From the NCBI GenBank assembly GCA_002389785.1, contig DGQS01000104.1, forward strand, positions 1 to 5,033: a stretch of DNA of 5,033 bases, read 5' to 3'. Position numbers and translations under genes: made by a program. Below are positions 1-5,033 of this stretch, in pieces. The stretch's first letter is position 1. Each line of letters starts with the position of its first letter. The notes under the pieces are model-generated. The model worked only from the letters and a program-made list of their open reading frames with translations, ran no database searches and was not told the DNA's origin. The stretch comes from Bacteroidetes bacterium UBA4408 (GTDB lineage: Bacteria > Bacteroidota > Bacteroidia > UBA4408).

Positions 1-1021
1 AATGATGCGGACAATTCATTGGTTTTAAAAAAAACTCTTCATCTTCCCTTGGAGTGTGAATAGGTTGAAAAGAATCGGCACCATACTTTTCATAATGACC
101 AGAAGTTATGTATAGATTTTTATTCCCAATATGTGGGGTGATAACTTGCTGATAACCTGCTTGAACTTGTGCTTTCCTCAAAAAATTTTCAAGACGTTCA
201 CGCAGTGCAGTTCCTTTCGGAAGCCAAAGTGGTAAACCCATTCCCACTTTTTCGGAAAAGGTAAATAACTCTAACTCCTTTCCCAGTTTTCGATGATCGC
301 GTTTTTTTGCCTCTTCAAGCAATGCTAAATATTCGATTAGTTCTTTTTGCTTGGGAAAGGTAATAGCGTAAACACGGGTAAGCATTTTGTTTTTTTCATC
401 TCCTCTCCAGTAAGCACCGGCAATATTCATAATTTTTACAGCCTTAATAAAGCCGGTATCAGGAATATGCGGACCGCGACACAAATCGGTAAAGTTTCCT
501 TGTTGATAAAATGTTATACTTCCATCTTCAAGATCCTTTAATAAATCCAACTTGTATTCATCTTGTTTCTCAGTAAAATACTTAATAGCATCGTTTTTTG
601 AAACCTCACTGCGTTGGTACTTGTTTTTTTGTTGAGCCAACTCCAGCATTTTGTCTTCAATCTTTTTAAAGTCATCCGACGTTAACACTTTTCCTCCCAA
701 ATCAATATCGTAATAAAAACCATTCTCAATAGCAGGGCCAATTCCAAACTTGGTTCCGGGATAAATTGCTTCTAAGGCTTCTGCCATAAGATGTGCCGAC
801 GAATGCCAGTAAGTGGCTTTTCCATCTGCATCGTTCCAGGTTAACAAAGAAAGTGTAGCATCCTCATTTATTGATCTTGAAGCATCCCATACTGTTCCAT
901 TAACTTTTGCCGCCAGAACATTGCGCGCTAATCCCTCACTAATACTTAAAGCTACTTGTAAAGCTGTAGTTCCCTTTTCATATTCACGCACAGCCCCATC
1001 CGGTAGAGTAATTTTAATCAT
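1..1021 (-). CDS. thrS: Threonyl-tRNA synthetase, N-terminal 340 codons (runs off left edge)
   Basis: This enzyme charges tRNA(Thr) with threonine in the cytoplasm and edits mischarged Ser-tRNA(Thr). The frame is open from the ATG at 1021-1019 to the window edge. Residues 1-61 form a TGS domain starting MIKITLPDG. The editing domain follows, with HSSAH (His73, His77) and LCRGPH (Cys181, His185), matching the four editing-site residues of E. coli ThrRS almost number for number. GAYWRGD lies at 202-208. The class II catalytic core begins near residue 243, with motif 1 around 273-298. The fragment ends in KPMNCPHH, where Cys337 corresponds to the zinc-binding Cys334 of E. coli. Motifs 2 and 3, the other zinc ligands and the anticodon-binding domain (about 300 residues) lie outside the window. 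There is no frameshift across the 340 codons. No Shine-Dalgarno sequence precedes the start; the leader is A/T-rich, as is usual in Bacteroidota. The gene is divergent from the large surface-protein gene. Confidence 0.97.
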   Translation of the reverse strand, partial: MIKITLPDGAVREYEKGTTALQVALSISEGLARNVLAAKVNGTVWDASRSINEDATLSLLTWNDADGKATYWHSSAHLMAEALEAIYPGTKFGIGPAIENGFYYDIDLGGKVLTSDDFKKIEDKMLELAQQKNKYQRSEVSKNDAIKYFTEKQDEYKLDLLKDLEDGSITFYQQGNFTDLCRGPHIPDTGFIKAVKIMNIAGAYWRGDEKNKMLTRVYAITFPKQKELIEYLALLEEAKKRDHRKLGKELELFTFSEKVGMGLPLWLPKGTALRERLENFLRKAQVQAGYQQVITPHIGNKNLYITSGHYEKYGADSFQPIHTPREDEEFFLKPMNCPHH

Positions 1022-1049
1022 ACTGTATTTTTTTAGTTAAAAAAGTTTG

Positions 1050-1080
1050 CGAAGTTAAGCAATTGGCTTGCGATTACAAA
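1050..1080 (-). promoter_or_regulatory. Predicted thrS promoter (Bacteroidota type)
   Basis: Read on the minus strand, a -33 element TTTG (1080-1077) is followed by a 19-nt spacer and a -7 element TAACTTCG (1057-1050). This agrees with the Bacteroidota sigma consensus TTTG ... TAnnTTTG at all but one specified base. Transcription would start at roughly 1042-1046, leaving a leader of about 20-25 nt before the thrS ATG. That is too short for a T-box or a tRNA-mimic operator. The call rests on motif match and position only. Confidence 0.5.
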
Positions 1081-1147
1081 TCAAATTATAGACATTACTA
1101 TGTGCAAAACAAATTATTTACTTGTGTAAAAAATCTACTTAGCGGAA

Positions 1148-1177
1148 TTTGATTTTGCCTACTTTATACTAACTTCG
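1148..1177 (+). promoter_or_regulatory. Predicted promoter of the large surface-protein gene
   Basis: A -33 element TTTG (1148-1151), an 18-nt spacer and a -7 element TAACTTCG (1170-1177) fit the Bacteroidota promoter pattern. The start of transcription would be near 1182-1185, giving an AT-rich leader of about 35 nt before the ATG at 1219. That leader has no Shine-Dalgarno sequence. A TACTTTAT string at 1160-1167 is a weaker alternative -7 element, lacking the final G. Confidence 0.5.
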
Positions 1178-1218
1178 CAAACTTATTTTATACAAAACAT
1201 TAAATTAAAACATTGAAC

Positions 1219-1281
1219 ATGCTAAAAAAATTACTTTTTACAACCATTCTTCTAGGAATTCAAATTAGTGCCTTTGCTCAA
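1219..1281 (+). other. Signal peptide (Sec, signal peptidase I)
   Basis: Residues 1-21 consist of a short basic start (MLKK), a hydrophobic core (LLFTTILLGIQI) and a small-residue end, SAFAQ. Cleavage is likely after AFA (residue 20) or after Gln21, just before Tyr22-Cys23. There is no lipobox, so the protein is not a lipoprotein by this route: Cys23 is preceded by Gln-Tyr, not by the Leu-Ala/Gly pattern. Confidence 0.9.
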
Positions 1282-4200
1282 TACTGCAACACTTCCTTAC
1301 ATACAGTTTCATGTACGGCCAGTGGTAATGGATACATTGATGCCGTAAGCATAGCAGCTACTTCCCTATTTAACAGCGGCACCGGATGTAGTAATACAAC
1401 TTCTGCCTATACATATTTTACAGGAACTTCTCAAGTTACAGCTACTTTGGCTCGAGGTACAACCTATACTTTTTTTGTTACCGAAGGTTTGCAAAGTAGT
1501 GATATTTCAATTTGGATTGATTATGATCAAAATTTAGTATTTGATGCAAGTGAATGGACATCAGTAGCTGTTGGATCATCGGTTGGAGTTGCAAGCAGTG
1601 TTAGCATTACCATTCCTGCTAATGCTGTTCTTGGGCAAACAGGTATGCGTGTTAGAAGCCGTAATACAGGTTTTTCAAATGGATCAGGAGATGCTTGTAC
1701 TAGCTTTGGATCCGGTGAAACAGAAGACTATGATATAACCATTGTAAGTGGCGGCAGCGGTGCAGGATGTATTGCAACTTCTCAATATCCATCCGGAACT
1801 ATCGCAGGACCAACTACTAGTGGACAAGTAGTAGTTATTTCGCCTTCAACCGGTACAACCTGTAATTATTCAGGAGAATATAGTGCGATTTCACTTTCTG
1901 TTGGAAACTATACGCTTACATCAAGTAATCCGTCTGACTTTTTTACGGTAACTAATACATCCAACGCTGTTTTGTTTTATGGTACTCAACCGCTGAACTT
2001 TAATATAGCTACTCCCGGAATTTACTATTCACATATTTTTTCAAATAATGGCTGCATCGCAGATAACGTATGTAGAGGAGTTTCGATTACAAGAAACGGA
2101 GTTGTTACTACCCCTCCTACTGTAACTACTACTGCTATTTCAGCTATTACAACTACAACAGCCAGTACAGGTGGAAATGTTACAAGTGCCGGATCAGCAA
2201 CTGTTACATCTCGAGGAGTTTGTTATTCAACTAACGTCAATCCTACTACCTTGGATGCTACCGTAGCCAATGGTTCGGGTACAGGTGCCTTTGTAGCTAA
2301 TTTATCTTCATTAACTCCCGGTACAACCTATCATGTGCGTGCTTATGCTACAAGTAGTGCAGGTACGAGTTATGGTGCCGATGTAAGTTTTACCACAACA
2401 GCTTCAACAACCGGTTGTATTGCAACAACGATGTATCCACAAACGGTGGCTACAGGACCAACAACCAACGGTCAAACTGTGACCATTGTAACAGATCAAT
2501 ATGCAGGTGAATATTATGAAATTACCTTAGTTGCTGGTTCTTTTTCAGCGGGTTCTTCTGTAACTACAGATTACTTAACTGTTACTACCACCACTAATAC
2601 CATAATTGCAAGTGGAGTTCAACCTGTTGTCTTTTCAATTGCTGCAGCCGGAACTTATAGAGTTCATGTTTTTAAAAATGCTGCATGTTTAACGGAGGCA
2701 GTTCCACGCACTACTACCATGACTAAACTTGGTATACCAACTGTTACAAGTACCGCTGCAAGCGCAATTACAGCAAGTTCAGCAACAACCGGAGGAAATG
2801 TTACAAGTGCGGGAACCGGAACAGTTACTGCACGTGGTGTTTGCTATGCAACCACAGCCAATCCTACCACTGCTAACTCAATAGTTGCAAGTGGTACCGG
2901 AACCGGTGTTTTTACTGCGAATCTAACCGGGCTAGCGATGGGAACTACTTATCATTTCAGAGCCTATGCAACCAACGCATCTGGTACCGCTTACGGTGCC
3001 GATTTAACCTTTACAACTACTACGCAAGCCCTTGCTTCGGTTACAACAACAGCAGCAAGCGCCATCACTACTACTACTGCTAACAGTGGAGGAAACGTAA
3101 CCAGCATTGGAGGTTCTGCCGTTACATCGCGCGGTATTTGTTATGCCACAACTGCGAATCCAACTTTAGCTAACACAGTAATATCAGGTGGAAGTGGTGC
3201 AGGAAGTTTCGTTTCCAATTTAACCGGTTTAAATCCCAATACTACCTATTATGTTCGAGCTTATGCTACCAACACGGCCGGAACTGCTTATGGTAGCCAA
3301 ATATCTTTTGTTACTGCAAATCCTACCCCACCAACCGTAACTACCACTGCTGCGTCATCTATTAGTTATTTTAGTGCCAATGCCGGAGGTAGTGTAACTT
3401 CAGGAGGATCTTCTCCTGTTACTGATCGTGGAGTGTGTTATAGCACCAATCCAAGTCCAACTATTGCTAATTCAAAAGTTTCAGGAGGTAGTGGTAACGG
3501 AGTATTTAGTGTTGGATTAACAGGTCTTTCCGGAAGTACTACTTATCATTTCCGTGCCTATGCAACCAATAGTGTGGGTACCTCTTACGGAAGTGATTTA
3601 ACTTTTACAACTTTAAACCCATGTATCAACAGCACTGAAGCTTATTTAACAAATTTAGCATTTGTTGATGCAGCCGTGGCAAATCAATATTCTACCTACT
3701 TCAGTTCCTATTTAACTCCTAATGCACAAGGGTTGCCTGGCTTACCAGCCACCGTTAATACGAACGGGCTCAATCCTTATAACTTAGTGAATGTGGGACT
3801 ACCCATTCGTTTTAAAGTGAAATGTTACAATAATAAAACAAATGGTACTTCAATAGTAAGCGGATTGTGTAAACTTAGAACAACAGATCCACAAATTTCT
3901 ATCTCAGATAGTACTGCCGGATTAAACAATGTTGGCTGGCACAATGAAGCTTGGTCGACCGATGAATTCGAAATTTGGGTTTCAAATTCTGTAACCACCA
4001 GTTATACTGCCTATGTGGAAGTTTTACTTACAGAAGGACCTAATAATTATTACACGAAATGTATTCCAATTCCTATTAAACCATTTAGTGTTGCTGTATT
4101 GGATGTTGATGATGACAACAATCCGGATAGCAATGGTAACAACAACGATCAAGCAGAATATAATGAGACCGTAGAATTTTTACCGTATATTAATAATAGT

Positions 4201-4794
4201 TCAACTTTCTCAGCATCCAAGGTTGCCGGATTTGTTCAAAATTTTGACTACTTATCAAATGTTTCAATCTGGGACAATCATCCTGGTTCTTCCGGAACAG
4301 TTTACTCACAAGGTTGGTGGAATTATAGTTTTGGTCAACCACAGCCAATTCCGGCAGGAACACTAAATACTTTGCCTGAGTACGATTTTGTATTTGATTA
4401 TACCTATACCTCAACTTACCGTTTCGACTTACATTTAATGATGGGAGCTGGATTTGATTTACTAAATTCTCCCAATAATTTAACACTCATGCGTTCATCT
4501 ATTCCATTAACATTTAATCCAAACTCACCTACAATACCACCGAATGGAATAGCTTCCCTAGCAAAAAATAACGATGTAGCTGTTTATCCTAATCCTTTTA
4601 ATAACGAACTTGTGGTGGTTGTAAAAGGTGCAACTGCACAAACAAAATATCAAGTTATCAATGCACTAGGAATGTTGGTGCACGAAGGCTATTTGTCTGG
4701 TGAAAAATCGGCAATTAATTTATCGCATCTAGCAAGCGGTTTATATACGCTGCAAGTAAACGGACAAGCTGGAATTAAGCTATCTAAAAAATAA
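1219..4794 (+). CDS. Large modular secreted/surface protein with GEVED domain, four Fn3-like repeats and T9SS type A sorting domain
   Basis: The gene encodes 1191 residues. Order of parts: signal peptide (1-20 or 21); GEVED-type domain (about 22-177); module A1 (183-293); Fn3-like repeat 1 (300-393); module A2 (399-504); Fn3-like repeats 2, 3 and 4 (507-600, 606-699, 705-798); unassigned beta-rich region (801-1110) with an Asp/Asn cluster at 962-977; T9SS C-terminal domain (about 1121-1191). No catalytic motif is visible, so the likely role is binding or structure at the cell surface (adhesin-like); the ligand is unknown. Export would be by Sec to the periplasm, then through the type IX system, which normally removes the C-terminal domain. 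Start choice: a TTG six bases upstream (1213) is also in frame, but the ATG at 1219 puts the Lys-Lys pair and hydrophobic core directly at the N-terminus, as in ordinary signal peptides. Composition is very rich in Thr, Ser, Ala and Gly. The gene has its own promoter and terminator and appears monocistronic. Confidence 0.95.
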   Translation: MLKKLLFTTILLGIQISAFAQYCNTSLHTVSCTASGNGYIDAVSIAATSLFNSGTGCSNTTSAYTYFTGTSQVTATLARGTTYTFFVTEGLQSSDISIWIDYDQNLVFDASEWTSVAVGSSVGVASSVSITIPANAVLGQTGMRVRSRNTGFSNGSGDACTSFGSGETEDYDITIVSGGSGAGCIATSQYPSGTIAGPTTSGQVVVISPSTGTTCNYSGEYSAISLSVGNYTLTSSNPSDFFTVTNTSNAVLFYGTQPLNFNIATPGIYYSHIFSNNGCIADNVCRGVSITRNGVVTTPPTVTTTAISAITTTTASTGGNVTSAGSATVTSRGVCYSTNVNPTTLDATVANGSGTGAFVANLSSLTPGTTYHVRAYATSSAGTSYGADVSFTTTASTTGCIATTMYPQTVATGPTTNGQTVTIVTDQYAGEYYEITLVAGSFSAGSSVTTDYLTVTTTTNTIIASGVQPVVFSIAAAGTYRVHVFKNAACLTEAVPRTTTMTKLGIPTVTSTAASAITASSATTGGNVTSAGTGTVTARGVCYATTANPTTANSIVASGTGTGVFTANLTGLAMGTTYHFRAYATNASGTAYGADLTFTTTTQALASVTTTAASAITTTTANSGGNVTSIGGSAVTSRGICYATTANPTLANTVISGGSGAGSFVSNLTGLNPNTTYYVRAYATNTAGTAYGSQISFVTANPTPPTVTTTAASSISYFSANAGGSVTSGGSSPVTDRGVCYSTNPSPTIANSKVSGGSGNGVFSVGLTGLSGSTTYHFRAYATNSVGTSYGSDLTFTTLNPCINSTEAYLTNLAFVDAAVANQYSTYFSSYLTPNAQGLPGLPATVNTNGLNPYNLVNVGLPIRFKVKCYNNKTNGTSIVSGLCKLRTTDPQISISDSTAGLNNVGWHNEAWSTDEFEIWVSNSVTTSYTAYVEVLLTEGPNNYYTKCIPIPIKPFSVAVLDVDDDNNPDSNGNNNDQAEYNETVEFLPYINNSSTFSASKVAGFVQNFDYLSNVSIWDNHPGSSGTVYSQGWWNYSFGQPQPIPAGTLNTLPEYDFVFDYTYTSTYRFDLHLMMGAGFDLLNSPNNLTLMRSSIPLTFNPNSPTIPPNGIASLAKNNDVAVYPNPFNNELVVVVKGATAQTKYQVINALGMLVHEGYLSGEKSAINLSHLASGLYTLQVNGQAGIKLSKK
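1282..1749 (+). other. GEVED-type domain (residues about 22-177)
   Basis: The segment starts with YC, carries IWIDYDQNLVFDASEW (98-113), corresponding to the family's W-I-D-[YW]-[ND]-x-[ND]-x-x-F-x-x-[SG]-E-W, and ends with RVRSRN, a Cys, then SGETEDYDI (165-173), the variant of the GEVEDY signature. GEVED domains are common at the N-terminus of Bacteroidota secreted proteins, including proteases and adhesins. They are predicted beta-sandwiches, and their acidic residues may bind calcium. The function here is not known. Confidence 0.85.
1765..2097 (+). repeat. Module A1 (residues 183-293), first copy of an unnamed about 105-110 residue beta-rich module
   Basis: It opens GCIAT (Cys184), passes through GEYSAISL (219-226) and closes near Cys279 and Arg286. 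It aligns with module A2 with a single 5-residue difference, placed before the GEY motif. From Glu220 to Cys279 the spacing (59 residues) is identical to A2. A1 has two cysteines absent from A2, Cys215 and Cys285. The pattern resembles a module I recall from other flavobacterial and related surface proteins, but I cannot give it a family name. Confidence 0.75.
2116..2397 (+). repeat. Fn3-like repeat 1 (residues 300-393)
   Basis: This is a 94-residue unit that starts PTVTTTAISAIT, contains STGGNVTSAG, then SRGVCYST and a Gly-Ser-Gly-Thr-Gly turn. It ends with TTYHVRAYATSSAGTSYG and FTT. The last strand pair (YxxRAYAxNxxGtxYG) is the hallmark of the Bacteroidota fibronectin type III-like repeat used as a spacer in secreted proteins. 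It is separated from repeat 2 by module A2. Confidence 0.85.
2413..2730 (+). repeat. Module A2 (residues 399-504), second copy of the unnamed module
   Basis: It opens GCIAT (Cys400), has GEYYEITLVAG (430-440) and closes with Cys490 and Arg497. Cys400 and Cys490 align with Cys184 and Cys279 of A1 and probably form a disulfide in each copy. The order A1-Fn3-A2-Fn3 indicates that the A+Fn3 pair was duplicated as a block. Confidence 0.75.
2737..3018 (+). repeat. Fn3-like repeat 2 (residues 507-600)
   Basis: This 94-residue unit aligns with repeat 1 without gaps. Markers are TGGNVTSAG, ARGVCYAT and YHFRAYATNASGTAYG, ending FTT. It begins a head-to-tail run of three units with an exact 99-residue (297-bp) period. 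Confidence 0.85.
3034..3315 (+). repeat. Fn3-like repeat 3 (residues 606-699)
   Basis: This 94-residue unit aligns without gaps to repeats 1, 2 and 4. Markers are SGGNVTSIG, SRGICYAT and YYVRAYATNTAGTAYG, ending FVT. The usual Pro at position 1 is Ala here. Confidence 0.85.
3331..3612 (+). repeat. Fn3-like repeat 4 (residues 705-798)
   Basis: This 94-residue unit has markers AGGSVTSGG, DRGVCYST and YHFRAYATNSVGTSYG, ending FTT. Its first strand (SSISYFSANAGG) has drifted from the Thr-rich form of the other copies. It is the last repeat before the unassigned C-terminal region. Confidence 0.85.
3619..4548 (+). other. Unassigned beta-rich region (residues 801-1110), probably two Ig-like domains
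   Basis: The first part (about 801-955) contains GLCKLRTTDPQISISDSTAG (882-901) followed by DEFEIWVS. This resembles the pattern of Ig-like domains found before T9SS sorting signals, where a G-x-x-x-x-L-x-T-x-D-P strand precedes a D-x-F-x-x-x-V-S strand. The second part (about 956-1100) begins with the Asp/Asn cluster and continues ETVEFLPYINNSS, resembling the start of a second such domain. It also has aromatic-rich stretches (GWWNYSFG, YDFVFDYTYTSTYRFDL). The domain assignment is by pattern memory only and is weak; the function is unknown. Confidence 0.45.
4102..4167 (+). other. Asp/Asn-rich putative calcium-binding cluster (residues 962-983)
   Basis: Residues 962-977 read DVDDDNNPDSNGNNND, followed by Glu980 and Glu983. 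The spacing resembles the D-x-N-G-N-N-D-x-x-x-x-x-x-E-T loop that introduces Ig-like domains in secreted Bacteroidota proteins. The usual Pro-Gly-Glu-Thr is Tyr-Asn-Glu-Thr here. Calcium binding is inferred from the acidic and amide side chains. Confidence 0.5.
4579..4791 (+). other. T9SS type A C-terminal sorting domain (residues about 1121-1191)
   Basis: The segment begins AVYPNPFNNELVV, continues with YQVINALGMLVHEGYL and INLSHLASGLYTLQV, and ends with IKLSKK. These are the conserved blocks of the type A sorting domain: the YPNP box, the central G-x-x-V strand, L-x-x-G-x-Y and a basic terminus. The domain directs the protein through the type IX secretion system and is usually cleaved during surface attachment or release. 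It implies that the host has a T9SS, whose genes are not in this window. Confidence 0.93.
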
Positions 4795-4813
4795 AAATTA
4801 GATCGAATTTAGC

Positions 4814-4848
4814 ATCCCCGGAAATTGAAAAATTTTCGGGGATTTTTT
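4814..4848 (+). terminator. Intrinsic terminator of the large surface-protein gene
   Basis: A 13-bp stem (4814-4826 with 4831-4843) contains one G-U wobble and otherwise perfect pairing, including a CCCCG/CGGGG core. It is closed by a GAAA tetraloop (4827-4830) and followed by a U run through 4848. It begins 19 nt after the stop codon. On the minus strand the hairpin is not followed by a T-run (GCTAAATTC comes next), so it should act mainly in the plus direction. Confidence 0.92.
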
Positions 4849-5033
4849 ATTTATACAGCAAGAAAATTGCAGGTCGTTTGTGTAAATTAGGGATTTTCCT
4901 TTTCCAATCGTTGATTGATTGTGTTTGAATAAATTCATCAGGCAAGGTTAAATCCATGGCTACACAAAGCATAGTTGTGGAAGAACAATTTTTCAGCAAA
5001 TCTTCTAACAGGTGGTTATTGCGGAAAGGAGTT
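4847..5033 (-). CDS. RsmI-like SAM-dependent methyltransferase (tetrapyrrole methylase family), C-terminal 61 codons
   Basis: The minus-strand frame is open from the right edge to a TAA at 4849-4847. It reads TPFRNNHLLEDLLKNC, then MLCVAMDLTLPDEFI and finally LHKRPAIFLLYK. The [E]-T-P-[YF]-R-N-N motif, the A-x-D-[LI]-T-L-P-x-E-[FY]-I segment and the RP-x-x-F-L-L-Y-K end are what I recall from the Bacteroidota members of the RsmI/YraL-like methyltransferases. RsmI proteins 2'-O-methylate C1402 of 16S rRNA with S-adenosylmethionine. The Bacteroidota branch is shorter than E. coli RsmI and its substrate is less certain. The SAM-binding N-terminal part is outside the window. The gene converges on the large surface-protein gene, and its stop codon lies within the U-tract of that gene's terminator. 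Confidence 0.75.
   Translation of the reverse strand, partial: TPFRNNHLLEDLLKNCSSTTMLCVAMDLTLPDEFIQTQSINDWKRKIPNLHKRPAIFLLYK

Larger units (their letters stand above)
1045..1182. repeat. 13-bp inverted repeat spanning the divergent intergenic region
   Basis: The left arm GTTTGCGAAGTTA (1045-1057) is the exact reverse complement of the right arm TAACTTCGCAAAC (1170-1182). A second inverted pair lies inside it: AAATCAAATT (1078-1087) and AATTTGATTT (1146-1155). Each outer arm contains the -7 element of one of the two divergent promoters and each inner arm overlaps a -33 region. The simplest explanation is two near-identical promoters facing outward, not a hairpin: the arms are 112 nt apart and neither transcript would contain both. 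The repeat itself is certain; the promoter interpretation is inferred. Confidence 0.8.

Noticed and set aside
347..541. 64-codon plus-strand open frame
   Set aside because: It is antisense to the thrS editing-domain region, whose motifs are intact in the opposite strand; the translated product has no recognisable features.
813..1040. 75-codon plus-strand open frame
   Set aside because: It lies antisense to the start of thrS (TGS domain) and reads into the thrS leader; shadow frame.
1022..1044. T-box or tRNA-mimic control of thrS in its leader
   Set aside because: The predicted leader is only about 20-25 nt and A/T-rich, with no stem, T-box sequence or anticodon-like loop.
1045..1182. Insertion-sequence or MITE ends made by the 13-bp inverted repeat
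   Set aside because: The 112 bp between the arms has no coding capacity, I saw no flanking target duplication, and both arms coincide with promoter elements, which explains them more simply.
1282..1287. Lipoprotein attachment at Cys23
   Set aside because: The residues before Cys23 (Ala-Phe-Ala-Gln-Tyr) do not form a lipobox, while a signal peptidase I site fits well.
2116..3612. CRISPR-like or recent DNA tandem array
   Set aside because: The periodicity (297 bp) comes from protein repeats; the copies differ at many positions, and no short direct repeat with uniform spacers exists.
4190..4486. 98-codon minus-strand open frame
   Set aside because: It is antisense to the coding region of the large surface protein, with no promoter or recognisable product; shadow frame.
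1..4794. Functional link between thrS and the threonine-rich neighbour
   Set aside because: The adjacency is suggestive, but high Thr/Ser content is normal for these repeat proteins, and nothing in the sequence beyond the similar promoters ties the two.

Overview
The window looks like the chromosome of an AT-rich member of the Bacteroidota. Three signs agree. The large central gene encodes a secreted protein with a C-terminal sorting domain of the type IX secretion system (T9SS), which is confined to that phylum. The two outer genes resemble Bacteroidota versions of threonyl-tRNA synthetase and an RsmI-like methyltransferase. The promoters fit the phylum's TTTG / TAnnTTTG pattern, and the starts lack a Shine-Dalgarno sequence. 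I cannot name a genus.

Layout: positions 1-1021 (minus strand) hold the first 340 codons of thrS, which runs off the left edge. Positions 1022-1218 are a divergent intergenic region with two outward-facing promoters whose -7 elements are exact 13-bp mirror copies. Positions 1219-4794 (plus strand) hold one complete gene for a 1191-residue modular surface or secreted protein. Its parts, in order, are: signal peptide, GEVED-type domain, module A1, Fn3-like repeat 1, module A2, Fn3-like repeats 2, 3 and 4, an unassigned beta-rich region with an acidic Asp/Asn cluster, and a T9SS type A C-terminal domain. A strong intrinsic terminator follows at 4814-4848. Its U-tract overlaps the stop codon of a convergent minus-strand gene (4847-5033), of which only the C-terminal 61 codons of an RsmI/tetrapyrrole-methylase-like protein are present.

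The two outer genes are housekeeping translation functions: tRNA charging and probably rRNA methylation. The central gene sits alone as a single-gene transcription unit with its own promoter and terminator, so no operon partner hints at its ligand. It is most likely an adhesin-like or matrix-type cell-surface protein. I see no mobile element, CRISPR array, RNA gene or defence system, and no clear evidence of an undescribed multi-gene system. The points most worth checking are the mirrored promoters, the indel-free Fn3-like repeat array, the paired cysteines of the A modules and the unassigned C-terminal region.
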